From the NCBI GenBank assembly GCA_903893945.1, contig CAITOF010000065.1:1-64000 (forward strand): a stretch of DNA of 64,000 bases. Direction: 5' to 3'. This stretch comes from an uncultured Oxalobacteraceae bacterium. Lineage in GTDB: Bacteria > Pseudomonadota > Gammaproteobacteria > Burkholderiales > Burkholderiaceae_D. The position numbers and the translations under genes were made by a program. Below are positions 37,637 to 46,359 of the stretch, one piece after another; position 1 is the first letter of the stretch; each line of letters starts with the position of its first letter. A model generated the notes under the pieces. That model was not told the DNA's origin, did not search any database, and saw only the letters and a list, made by a program, of their open reading frames with translations.

Positions 37637-38902
37637 ATGCAAATAACGCCATTTATACAATACCTCGCCGCGCTCATTTTTGCGCTGGCCGTACTGCACA
37701 CCTTCTGCACCAAATATTTCCAGCATCTGGCGCATGCTGATGCCAGCAATGCGGGCCTGTGGCATCTGCTCGGTGAAGTGGAAGTGGTTTTTGGCTTCTG
37801 GTCATTTATTTTATTGTTATTTATCGCCTTTTCGACCAGCCACCAGCAGGCCATTACCTATCTTGAAAGCCAGAATTTTACGGAACCGCTGTTTGTATTC
37901 GTGATTCTCACCATTGCGGCCACCAGCCCTATCCTGTCGTTCGTCGAAACTGTCGTGAACCGGATCAATGCCATATTACCCGTACCGGCCATGGCGGGTC
38001 GCTACTTCCTCTGCATGTCACTGATTCCATTACTGGGATCTTTCGTCACCGAACCGGCGGCCATGACGCTGTCCGCGCTTTTGCTGCGCGATGTCTATTT
38101 TAATCAGGCGGTCTCAAACCGGTTCAAATATCTGTCATTGGCCGTGTTGCTGGTGAACATTTCCATCGGTGGCGTATTGACACCCTATGCAGCGCCGCCG
38201 GTTCTGATGGTGGCGGAAAAGTGGGGCTGGGATCTGTCCTTCATGTCATCGGTGTTTGGCTGGAAAGCGGCGATAGCGGTACTGATCAATGCCACCCTGG
38301 TCAGTCTGTATTTCAGAAACGAATTGGCACGGATCCCGGCAGACCAGGGCAGACAGCCTGACACCCCGGCAATGCCGCTCTATTTGATCGTCGTGCACCT
38401 GTTCTTTTTGTTTGTCACCGTTTTGTTCAGTCATCACCCTGTGGCGTTCATCGGCATGTTTCTGTTTTTTCTGGGGTTCACACATGCGTATCCCGAGCAT
38501 CAAAGCAAGCTGATGTTAAAAGAGGGATTGCTGGTCGGATTTTTTCTCGGAGGACTGGTGGTGCTGGGCGGATTGCAGCAATGGTGGCTGCAACCCCTGA
38601 TATCCCGCCTGCACAGTGACGCGCTGTTTTTTGGCTCGATAGGTTTAACCGCCATCACCGACAATGCCGCCCTGACCTACCTCGGTTCACTGGTCGAGGG
38701 TATCAGTGATAGCGCCAAATACGCACTAGTGGCCGGCGCTGTTACCGGCGGTGGGCTAACGGTCATCGCCAACGCGCCCAATCCTGCCGGATTTGCCATT
38801 TTGAAAGAGTGTTTTGACGAACAGTCGATCAGCCCGCTGTACGTGTTTCTGGCGGCCATTATCCCAACGCTGATAGCGGGCGCCTGTTTCTACTTTCTTT
38901 GA
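37637..38902 (+). CDS. putative Na+/H+ antiporter family membrane protein
   Basis: A 421-residue polytopic membrane protein with about ten helices. It looks like the small family annotated as putative Na+/H+ antiporters (Na_H_antiport_3 type), with LIPLLGSFVTEPAAMTLSAL and TDNAALTYLGSLVEG plus NAPNPAGFAIL as conserved polar segments within helices, a pattern typical of ion-transporter superfamily members. The start is two bases after the uvrD stop, so it is read from the uvrD transcript. Direct transport evidence cannot be had from sequence. Confidence 0.75.
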   Translation: MQITPFIQYLAALIFALAVLHTFCTKYFQHLAHADASNAGLWHLLGEVEVVFGFWSFILLLFIAFSTSHQQAITYLESQNFTEPLFVFVILTIAATSPILSFVETVVNRINAILPVPAMAGRYFLCMSLIPLLGSFVTEPAAMTLSALLLRDVYFNQAVSNRFKYLSLAVLLVNISIGGVLTPYAAPPVLMVAEKWGWDLSFMSSVFGWKAAIAVLINATLVSLYFRNELARIPADQGRQPDTPAMPLYLIVVHLFFLFVTVLFSHHPVAFIGMFLFFLGFTHAYPEHQSKLMLKEGLLVGFFLGGLVVLGGLQQWWLQPLISRLHSDALFFGSIGLTAITDNAALTYLGSLVEGISDSAKYALVAGAVTGGGLTVIANAPNPAGFAILKECFDEQSISPLYVFLAAIIPTLIAGACFYFL

Positions 38903-38910
38903 GGCCATTT

Positions 38911-38937
38911 AGCCGGCACGACTGTCGTCTGCCGGCT
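38911..38937. terminator. inverted repeat between convergent genes
   Basis: AGCCGGCA/TGCCGGCT, 8 bp with an 11-base loop, sits between the antiporter-like gene and the PaiB-like gene. There is no T-run, so termination is uncertain. Confidence 0.4.
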
Positions 38938-39575
38938 CAGTCCTGCAGTGAGCGTGTCACCCACGCGGCGACCGCCTGGGCACCGGCATCGTGTCTGGCG
39001 TCGAGTCCGGCAACTACACCGAGCCTGTCTTCCCGGGTGCGGTTCTGGCTCATTTTCCATTTTCCAACGATTTTTGTGACTGGAATCTCGATGCCGACGA
39101 TCATTTCAAGCATGCGGTCAATGTAGTCCCTGGGGGCATCGGACACCTGCCACGGTAAAGACTGGGACGCCTCATGCACGTCAGTCAGTTCCGTGACTAA
39201 CTTCAACAGCCATGCGGCATCGTCAATAACCTTCAGAAACCCGTGTGCATGCACCACGGCATAATTCCACGTTGGCACCGCTTTGCCGGTTTGATGTTTG
39301 CCGGGATACCAGTTCGGTGACACGTACGAGTCCGGTCCCTGGAAAATAACCACAGATTCCGTGGACGTCGACAGGTCCTGCCACATTGGATTCGCCCGTG
39401 CCACATGGCCGCGGAGTGTGCCGTGTTCACCCGAGGTCGGGTCCAGCAGGAATGGAATGTGGTTGACGATCAGGCCCTCTTTACCGAGGGTAACGATGCA
39501 GCCAAGAGGATGATTTTTTATCAGGCCGTTTAATACATCCTTACTCGTTTCCTCATGCGCTTTGGGCAGATACAT
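38937..39575 (-). CDS. PaiB-like FMN-binding negative regulator family protein
   Basis: A 212-residue protein of the PaiB family with a flavin-reductase-like split-barrel fold. It begins MYLPKAHEETSKDVLNGLIK, followed by PLGCIVTLGKEGLIVNHIPF and LRGHVARANPMWQDL, all typical. YVSPNWYPGKHQTGKAVPTW and NYAVVHAHG form the core. In Bacillus PaiB represses degradative enzyme and sporulation genes, but in proteobacteria the role is unknown. It stands alone between convergent and divergent neighbours. Confidence 0.88.
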   Translation of the reverse strand: MYLPKAHEETSKDVLNGLIKNHPLGCIVTLGKEGLIVNHIPFLLDPTSGEHGTLRGHVARANPMWQDLSTSTESVVIFQGPDSYVSPNWYPGKHQTGKAVPTWNYAVVHAHGFLKVIDDAAWLLKLVTELTDVHEASQSLPWQVSDAPRDYIDRMLEMIVGIEIPVTKIVGKWKMSQNRTREDRLGVVAGLDARHDAGAQAVAAWVTRSLQD

Positions 39576-39674
39576 GGTGAAATCCTTTTAAAATAATCAA
39601 TGGGGCCATTAACAGAACTGAATTGAGCTCAGCCCATTCTGCGCCGTATTTACCTGACGAAGTCCGGTCCGGAT

Positions 39675-40403
39675 TTATTTCCCCGGAAGGAATTTGTTGA
39701 TTTTTTCAATCGTGGCATCGTCGACTTTTTTGCTGCATATGGCGTACCAGTTTTCGCCGCGCGGCGCGTCTTTGGGGCTGTAGCTGACGAGTCTGCTGTC
39801 ATCCCACACACCTGACTTTCTGAAATAGTCGATCTTGTCATATTCAAACAGCGTGTACTGTCCGTGATTGTGTGCCAGCATATTGATGATCATCAGATCA
39901 TTGTCGGCGTAACTCACCGTTGATCTGGCACTTTCTATGAGTGTGTCCAGCTCGCTGCCATACGATTTGCTCAACACCAGAACCACCGAATTCACTCTGC
40001 TGCCGAACAGTTCGTTTAATGACGGCCGACTGTCGCCATTTTCACTTTGCCGGTTCGTCACCACCAGAAACGGTGAGGCTTTGTATATGACATTGGTGTA
40101 TTTGCCAAATGCTTCACGCTCGGGTGTTTTATACATGCCGACCGCACAGAATTTTGAGGTGTTATATCTGACCTGTGCTATCTGGCGCGCATGTGGCATC
40201 TCCTGCCAGACAAAGGCCAGGCCAGCTTTGGTGAATGCATCCTCGAAGGGCGCCAGCACCAGACCTCCGGCTTTGTCATCGGTCAGTTTAATTTTGTACG
40301 GCGGATAGCTGTTATAGCCCAAAGTAATCGTCTGATCATTCGGGTCGGCGATGCAGGCACCGGATAAGGTGACTGACAACAGTATCCATCGGCAGAATTT
40401 CAT
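39675..40403 (-). CDS. periplasmic solute-binding protein (SBP type 3), orphan
   Basis: A 242-residue extracellular solute-binding protein with signal peptide KFCRWILLSVTLSGACIA. It has the family pattern NSYPPYKIKLTDDKAGGLVLAPFEDAFTKAG and a later GRxENWY-type block near the C-terminus (APRGENWYAICSK). The start ATG 40403 is supported by GGGAAG; the longer frame is rejected. It has no permease or ATPase nearby. Divergent from the next binding protein. Substrate unknown; an amino-acid-like ligand is typical for this fold. Confidence 0.8.
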   Translation of the reverse strand: MKFCRWILLSVTLSGACIADPNDQTITLGYNSYPPYKIKLTDDKAGGLVLAPFEDAFTKAGLAFVWQEMPHARQIAQVRYNTSKFCAVGMYKTPEREAFGKYTNVIYKASPFLVVTNRQSENGDSRPSLNELFGSRVNSVVLVLSKSYGSELDTLIESARSTVSYADNDLMIINMLAHNHGQYTLFEYDKIDYFRKSGVWDDSRLVSYSPKDAPRGENWYAICSKKVDDATIEKINKFLPGK

Positions 40404-40654
40404 GGCGGACTTCCCGTTAAATTGTCCGGATTTGCGCCCCATTTGATGTCAGACATAAGATCAGCATAAAGTGACAAAGTAGCGCAATTATAACCGCTCA
40501 GTCGTGCTAAACTGGCAAAAACGGTCGTGTGTGCGCAATAACCCGACGGCTCGCCTTGCTGTGCGCCAACATCACACTATACCCAGTATTGAAGACCTGT
40601 TGCCGCCGGTCGCCGGTGTCGAAACCGTCAGCTGAACCGTTCAGATGGATTGCC

Positions 40655-41410
40655 ATGAAAAAGATCCGCTCCATCCTGTCACTTTTCAAAAATACAATTA
40701 TTTTATTGTGGTTATGCTCGGTCGCGCCGTCCGAAGCACAGAATTCAACCCGGGAACTGCTTATCACCACCGAAGTCGCATTCCCGACCAATATGTCGGA
40801 CGACAGCGGCAAAACCATCTATGGCTCGTCGGCTGACAAAGTCCATGAACTGTTGCGACGCAGTCAGATTCCCTATCGGATGGAAATCATGAGCTGGAAC
40901 CGGGCATTCGAACTGGCGCGCAACACAACGGATACCTGTGTGTTTTCGACTGCGCGAACCAGAGAGCGCGAAGCCCTGTTCAAATGGATAGGGCCGATCG
41001 GCAGTGGCACCAGCGCGATTTTTGGAAGTCCCGACAAATTGGGCAAGGTCAACAGCATTGATGACATTATCCAGGGCAACATCGGTGGCTATCTGGGTGA
41101 TGAATTTGTGTCGTATATTGCAGCTAAAGGGGCACACGTGATCGTGTCCTATGAACCGGCGACGGCCCTCAAAAATGTGGCGCAGGGTCGCCTGGATTAT
41201 GTTGCCTTCGGCGATAAATCCGGGGAGCATTTCATTATCGAAAATCATCTGGAAAACAAGGTTGTTCTTTTGTTCCGGTATCAATCGATTGATCTCTATC
41301 TGGCCTGCAATCCCGGAATTGACGACACCACCGTCAAATTGATGAATTCGACACTCGATAAAATGAAAAAAGATGGCACATACAAAAAGATCGACAGCAA
41401 ATATCACTAG
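40655..41410 (+). CDS. periplasmic solute-binding protein (SBP type 3), orphan
   Basis: A 251-residue secreted binding protein. The mature start ELLITTEVAFPTNMSDDSGK leads into SADKVHELLRRS and MSWNRAFELARN, the substrate-pocket region. Two cysteines (DTCVFS and LACNP) may form a disulfide. It is a clear paralog of the protein at 50094-50879, sharing the order LITTE - SADK/TADK - MxWNRAxELAR - DTCVFS - FKWxGP - YLACNP. ATG 40655 starts a signal peptide; the upstream frame is discounted. No transporter partner is near. Confidence 0.82.
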   Translation: MKKIRSILSLFKNTIILLWLCSVAPSEAQNSTRELLITTEVAFPTNMSDDSGKTIYGSSADKVHELLRRSQIPYRMEIMSWNRAFELARNTTDTCVFSTARTREREALFKWIGPIGSGTSAIFGSPDKLGKVNSIDDIIQGNIGGYLGDEFVSYIAAKGAHVIVSYEPATALKNVAQGRLDYVAFGDKSGEHFIIENHLENKVVLLFRYQSIDLYLACNPGIDDTTVKLMNSTLDKMKKDGTYKKIDSKYH

Positions 41411-41576
41411 GACACTGCTTTTAAATCTGCACCGGTGAATTTCATTTCGCCATGTCAGCGCAATGACCGGATGCCGTGTCCCGTTCTGCGGTTGTCAATT
41501 GCAACACAAAGTTGTTGAAACCTGTGGGTTATTCTATACTTGCCCGATAACTGCCATTTGATCCAGACGCAAACCA

Positions 41577-42377
41577 ATGAATATCGCTGAGAATCCTGTC
41601 ACCCGCTGCGCTGGCCCGGCCATTGCTGCGGCGCTGGCTTTGGTGTGGTGTTTATCGGCAAGGGCAGAGGAAATCGTGTTTGTCAACGACGCAACGCCGT
41701 ATTGTCCCTATACGATCTGCACAGAGGGCAAGGAAGGCTATGTCATCGATGTTGTCAAAGCCATTTTCCAGAACCGGGGCTATACCGTCACCATAAAGAA
41801 TCAGCCGTGGAACCGCGCATTGGAAACGGTGCAGGCCGGAAAAGCAAACGGGATACTGGCCGTCACGAAAAGCGCGGCACCCGATCTGATTTATCCACGC
41901 CATGAAATTGCCAACTACATTCCGGCGGTTTTTTCCTTAAACACCAAACCCTGGAACTACGATGGCGTAGCCTCCCTGAAGCAGGTCCGCCTCGGGTTGA
42001 TACAGAACTACGGCAACGGTGAGGGTAATCCGGAACTGGAAAAGTATTTGGAAAGCAAAAGTTCCAGGATCTCGTACATTGCCGCGCAGGACGGTGATCT
42101 GCATTTGTTCCTGATGATAGAGGCTGAGCATATTGATGCGATGATTGAAGATCAGCTGGTCGGCAATTTTATTCTGGAAAAGATGGGCAAGAAGCACCTT
42201 TTCAAAAGTAACCGGATTCAGCAGAATTACATCTATGGCTATATCGGTTTCAGACCAGCGGATAAATCGTCGCAGAAACTGGCGGACATCTTTGACGAAG
42301 AGATAGTCAAGCTCCGAAAGTCCGGACAACTGAAGCGGATTCTGGATGTGTATGGTTTAAGCGACTGGGAGCGATGA
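41577..42377 (+). CDS. periplasmic solute-binding protein (SBP type 3), orphan
   Basis: A 266-residue protein with signal peptide (AIAAALALVWCLSARA) and mature part EEIVFVNDATPYCPYTICTEGKEG. It carries the SBP core YVIDVVKAIFQNRGYTVTIK and NQPWNRALETVQAGKANGIL. It is more distant from its upstream neighbour but in the same family. Cysteines in CPYTIC are close and could form a disulfide. It lies 166 bases after the preceding SBP gene. Again no permease or ATPase is adjacent. Confidence 0.82.
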   Translation: MNIAENPVTRCAGPAIAAALALVWCLSARAEEIVFVNDATPYCPYTICTEGKEGYVIDVVKAIFQNRGYTVTIKNQPWNRALETVQAGKANGILAVTKSAAPDLIYPRHEIANYIPAVFSLNTKPWNYDGVASLKQVRLGLIQNYGNGEGNPELEKYLESKSSRISYIAAQDGDLHLFLMIEAEHIDAMIEDQLVGNFILEKMGKKHLFKSNRIQQNYIYGYIGFRPADKSSQKLADIFDEEIVKLRKSGQLKRILDVYGLSDWER

Positions 42378-42453
42378 CCCTCCGTCACCAACAGGCCGGT
42401 CACAACGCAGCGGCCCTGTCACCCGATCCATCGTTATCGTTTAAAGGAAGACT

Positions 42454-43092
42454 ATGCGTATAGATATCGTTTCAGACGTCGCCTGTCCCTGGTGCGCTGT
42501 CGGCCTGAACTCGCTGGAACGCGCGCTGGAGGCCGTTGGCAGCGACATTAAGGTCGATTTGCACTTTCAGCCCTTCGAATTGAATCCAGCCATGGATTTT
42601 GCCGGCGTCGACAGCACGGATTATCTGCAGAAGAAATATGGCATGAGCAAAGAGCAGCTTGCCCAGGGTCGCTTAAACCTGCAGCAACGCGGCGCCGAAG
42701 TCGGCTTTCAGTTTGGGAACCGGCATCGGGTCTGGAACACCTACCATGCGCATCGGCTGTTGCACTGGGCCGGCCTGCAACCCTCAAATGACGTGCAGCG
42801 CAAGCTTAAGCATGCGTTACTGGAGGCCTATCATGGGCAGGGACAGAATACCGCCGACCCCAACCTGCTGATTCAGCTAGCGGTGCAGGTGGGGCTGGAC
42901 GAAACAGCAGCGCGCGACGTTGTCAACAGTGACCTGTACGGTGATGAAGTTCGAAGCGCCGAAAAACACTGGCAGCAAATGGGCATCCACTCGGTACCGG
43001 CATTCATCATCAACGACAAACACCTGATTTCCGGTGGCCAGCCGCCGGCCGTGTTTGAGCAGGCGTTGCGCAGAATCGCGCAACAGGACTGA
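42454..43092 (+). CDS. FrnE-like DsbA-family thiol oxidoreductase
   Basis: A 212-residue protein of the DsbA/FrnE family (2-hydroxychromene-2-carboxylate isomerase / disulfide isomerase fold). The active site is CPWC at residues 11-14 in VSDVACPWCAVGLN. Family blocks FQPFELNPAM, YHAHRLLHWAG and GVHSVPAFIIN-like GIHSVPAFIIND are all present, the last giving the cis-Pro loop. No signal peptide, so cytoplasmic. A ribosome binding site (AAAGGAAG) stands before ATG. It may protect against oxidative or cadmium stress as FrnE does elsewhere. Confidence 0.9.
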   Translation: MRIDIVSDVACPWCAVGLNSLERALEAVGSDIKVDLHFQPFELNPAMDFAGVDSTDYLQKKYGMSKEQLAQGRLNLQQRGAEVGFQFGNRHRVWNTYHAHRLLHWAGLQPSNDVQRKLKHALLEAYHGQGQNTADPNLLIQLAVQVGLDETAARDVVNSDLYGDEVRSAEKHWQQMGIHSVPAFIINDKHLISGGQPPAVFEQALRRIAQQD

Positions 43093-43125
43093 CGCCAGCA
43101 TAGCCATCGCCCCAGGCAAGTGCCG

Positions 43126-44424
43126 CTATTGCCCGGCTTCGAGTTCAGGGCAACTGTTGATTGCAGGCGTGCCGGCAAAACGATTCCTGATCCAGGCAAG
43201 CTGATCGAACACCGAATCACTCATCACCGGATCATGATCCAATCCGGGATAAGACCGGAAAGTCAGTTGCACGCCTTTCTGGCACGCCCTCAGTGCGACG
43301 GCTTTGAGCATCGGGAACGGCACAGAATGATCGGCCTCACCACCGATGACCAGGAGCGGCTTGCTGACCGGCAGTTCGGCCAGTTGATCGACCGCAAACA
43401 GATGCTGCAATTCTTGCGAGCTGCTCCAATTGGCCTGAAGCAGTTGTTCAGGCTGACTGTCGAGGAAACTGGCATAGGCATAAAACCAGCAGCCATTCCT
43501 GATCACGTCGGCATATTTTTTCAACGCCGGCCCCATCAATATCCCGGCCGGATTGAAGCGCGTTCCGGCGCTGCCGGAAGCGCTGGCCGCATACGCCATG
43601 AAGGGCAGATAAAAACTGGCGGCGCCGGCATGACCACTGCCCATTTCAGTCAGGGCCTGCTGCAATTGCAATGCGCCGGCCACCGAAACCGCGCCCAGGT
43701 AATCCGGATCATTCAGCGCTGTTTCCGCTTCCGCCACGCCCCAGGCAGCCAGACCACCTTGAGAGTGACCGTCAACCACCCATTTCTTGCCGAGTGACGC
43801 CACGGCCTTTCTGGCCGCGATAACCGAAAAAATGACATCGTTGGCTTGCGCAAGCTTGTTGATGTACTGGTGTAAACCATGCGTGCCCAGACCGTGATAA
43901 TCGGTCGCCACGACTGCAAAACCGGCGCGTACCATCGGCATCAGACCTTCTTCGCCATAGTAAACATCTTTCTGCAGCGACGGTGCGCATTGTTGTGCCA
44001 CGCCGCTTGTGCCATGTGCCCAGGCAATCACCGGCCAACCGTCAGCAGGAGCCTTACCTGCAGGAACCAGCACGACACCGGACGTCGCCACATCACGATT
44101 ATCGGCATCCAGCGAATGATAGAGTATCCGCACCGCTGTGGCGCCTTCCGGCAACTCGTACCCGTTAAAGACAGCCTTTTTCAGAAGATCGCCGGGTTTG
44201 CTGGTAAGTACCCGTTTGCCTTCATTATAAAAGTCTGTGCGCGGCAGGGCGTTGTCACGTTCCATCCGGACCGCTTCCGGAACCGAACGCGGCAAGTCCG
44301 GTTCTTCTGCCCGGACAATCTGACTTGCTGTTATTACCATCAGCAGTGCCAGACTCGCGCACCTGCACCAGGACCTATCGTTAATCACGGACTGTTTGTT
44401 CATTTTTAATGGTGATGATTTCAT
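43126..44424 (-). CDS. secreted alpha/beta-hydrolase, secretory-lipase family
   Basis: A 432-residue exported hydrolase. The N-terminal Sec signal (SLALLMVITASQIVRA) is followed by an alpha/beta-hydrolase fold. The nucleophile elbow is VDGHSQGGLAAWG, Ser in GHSQG near residue 218. The oxyanion region is IAWAHGTSGVAQQC, and the Asp and His are likely in LLVIGGEADHSVPFP and YPGLDHDPV. This matches secretory lipases of the LIP family. Start may be an internal Met eight codons in. It is the last gene of the TonB-receptor/amidohydrolase set, after a 90-base gap. Confidence 0.85.
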   Translation of the reverse strand: MKSSPLKMNKQSVINDRSWCRCASLALLMVITASQIVRAEEPDLPRSVPEAVRMERDNALPRTDFYNEGKRVLTSKPGDLLKKAVFNGYELPEGATAVRILYHSLDADNRDVATSGVVLVPAGKAPADGWPVIAWAHGTSGVAQQCAPSLQKDVYYGEEGLMPMVRAGFAVVATDYHGLGTHGLHQYINKLAQANDVIFSVIAARKAVASLGKKWVVDGHSQGGLAAWGVAEAETALNDPDYLGAVSVAGALQLQQALTEMGSGHAGAASFYLPFMAYAASASGSAGTRFNPAGILMGPALKKYADVIRNGCWFYAYASFLDSQPEQLLQANWSSSQELQHLFAVDQLAELPVSKPLLVIGGEADHSVPFPMLKAVALRACQKGVQLTFRSYPGLDHDPVMSDSVFDQLAWIRNRFAGTPAINSCPELEAGQ

Positions 44425-44514
44425 CTTTTATGATCAGGAAAAATGTTTTTTCGGGACCTGTCATCGATTGCAATGACCACGGAACCCGATCCACTTGCGC
44501 AGGCGCGCCTGTGC

Positions 44515-46296
44515 CTACAGACCATGGCCATAGACGACTTTTCCGGCAAACATGGTGGACATCACCCTGGCGTCTTTCAGTTCGGTGGCGCTGACGGTCA
44601 ATACGTCCCTGTCGACCAGAACCAGATCAGCGCGTTTGCCCGCGGCCAGGGTGCCGATGGTGCCAAGCTGGTTTAACGCCTGCGCAGAATTTCGGGTGTA
44701 GGCATACATCATGGCCATACGGGGCATTTTCTGGTTCGCAAATAACACACCTTCACCGCCGTCGCGCGTTTCGGCCATGTACATTGCCATAAACGGTTCG
44801 GCGGTTGACACCGGCCAGTCGCTGGCGCCAGCGATTGTTGCGCCCTTGTCCAGCAAACTTCTTGCCGCATACATGGTTTCATACGCGGCCGGATCCACGT
44901 AAGGCTTGACCATCTCAACCGTACTGGTATCCGCTTCTGCCCACAATAACTGGAGCGCGGCGATCACGTTGTACCGGGCGAAGCGCCCCTGATCGTCGTC
45001 GCTGGCAAACTGCACATGGGTGATTGCATGTTTCAGTTTGCCCGCCGGATTCTGCTGTCGTGCCAGTTCGAACGCATCCAGCGAGGCTCTTACGGCAGCA
45101 TCGCCCAGTGCGTGCACATGGACCTGGAAGCCACGCTTGTCTGCCTCAACAACCATTCTGTTCATTGCTGCCTGTTTGAACATCGGTTCCACCTTGGTTC
45201 CGGTATTCGTGTAGGGCTTTAACATCGCGGCGGTCTGGGCCGGGAATTCAATGACGCCATCGGCAAATATTTTCAGGCCGGGGATCGTCAGATTGGGCAC
45301 ATTACTGAACTGGTGGCGTAATTTTTCCACCAGCGCGATCTGGCCGAGTCCGGCATCGGGCGATACCACCGGGTAGGCAGCCACGTGAGCGGTCAACAGA
45401 CCTGTATCGGCCAGTTCCCGATAGATCGGAAGTATCCCGCTATCGCCAGCGACAAGCGGATCGCCACTGGCACTGCCGGTTGCAGCGGCATCGAGCCAAC
45501 CGGTGATGCCCACACTGTTCATGTACCTGACAGCGGCCTTCCCGGCAGCCAATAAAAGCCCGGGCGACGGCGCGGGCAGGCTCTGATCAATAATCCCTTT
45601 GCCAAAATCCACCACAAAACCATTCGGGGCAAAATTGGCATCAAATCCAAAAAACTTCTGCTTTTCAACAGGGAGGTGACGAATGAATTCCGCGTTGATC
45701 CCGGCACGCAGGCGCGCCGCCTGGTTGGCCCACCCGGTGTGACCGTCGTAGCCATTGAGCACAATGGGCAGCGCCGCAAAGTCGCCCTGGCTCAGAATTG
45801 CGTCTATGTCACTCGCATGTGACCAGAAACCCAGATCAAGGCCGTGGATTACCAGGGTGTCACCGATGAAACTCGCTTTGTCGCCGATTTGCCTGCGGAT
45901 GAAGTTAACCAGATCCGGAACGGAAATAGCGGTATCCGGATACTGGGACATGACCAGTGTGATTCCACCATAGATGGGATGCGCGTGCGCATCGATCATG
46001 CCGGGCATCAGAAACTGTCCGTGCAGATCCACTTCGTGCGCTGATTTTCCGGCTGCTTTTTCGACACTTTGCCGGGTGCCCACCGCCAGTATTTTGGTCC
46101 CGCGCACCGCCACCGCCTCCGCGTAGGGCGCACTGATTTCGGCCGTAAAAACATGGGCATTGACATACACGGTGGTGGTCGCTGAGGACGTTTCCCGGGC
46201 AAGCGCCGTTACCGTGAGAGCGGACAACCCCAGCGCGACCAGTCCCATGCGGATCGGTCCGATGCCTGATCCGCGCACAAATAATTCTTTATGCAT
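44515..46296 (-). CDS. amidohydrolase family protein (YtcJ type), exported
   Basis: A 593-residue metal-dependent hydrolase of the amidohydrolase superfamily, YtcJ-like. The N-terminus has a signal-like hydrophobic segment (LGLSALTVTALARETSSA). The metal site appears in MPGMIDAHAHPIYGG near residue 98-112, followed by HVHALGDAAVRASL and THVQFASDDDQGRF, and then the carrier ASDWPVS block. The end GKRADLVLVDRDVLTV is the composite beta-sandwich typical of the family. It follows the TonB receptor by 63 bases, likely co-transcribed. Substrate unknown; periplasmic processing of an imported amide or ester is plausible. Confidence 0.88.
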   Translation of the reverse strand: MHKELFVRGSGIGPIRMGLVALGLSALTVTALARETSSATTTVYVNAHVFTAEISAPYAEAVAVRGTKILAVGTRQSVEKAAGKSAHEVDLHGQFLMPGMIDAHAHPIYGGITLVMSQYPDTAISVPDLVNFIRRQIGDKASFIGDTLVIHGLDLGFWSHASDIDAILSQGDFAALPIVLNGYDGHTGWANQAARLRAGINAEFIRHLPVEKQKFFGFDANFAPNGFVVDFGKGIIDQSLPAPSPGLLLAAGKAAVRYMNSVGITGWLDAAATGSASGDPLVAGDSGILPIYRELADTGLLTAHVAAYPVVSPDAGLGQIALVEKLRHQFSNVPNLTIPGLKIFADGVIEFPAQTAAMLKPYTNTGTKVEPMFKQAAMNRMVVEADKRGFQVHVHALGDAAVRASLDAFELARQQNPAGKLKHAITHVQFASDDDQGRFARYNVIAALQLLWAEADTSTVEMVKPYVDPAAYETMYAARSLLDKGATIAGASDWPVSTAEPFMAMYMAETRDGGEGVLFANQKMPRMAMMYAYTRNSAQALNQLGTIGTLAAGKRADLVLVDRDVLTVSATELKDARVMSTMFAGKVVYGHGL

Positions 46297-46359
46297 GTTT
46301 AATCCTGTGTGATTTGAAATTGACGGTACCGAAGAAAAAATCGGTACCGTCGGCCCGGG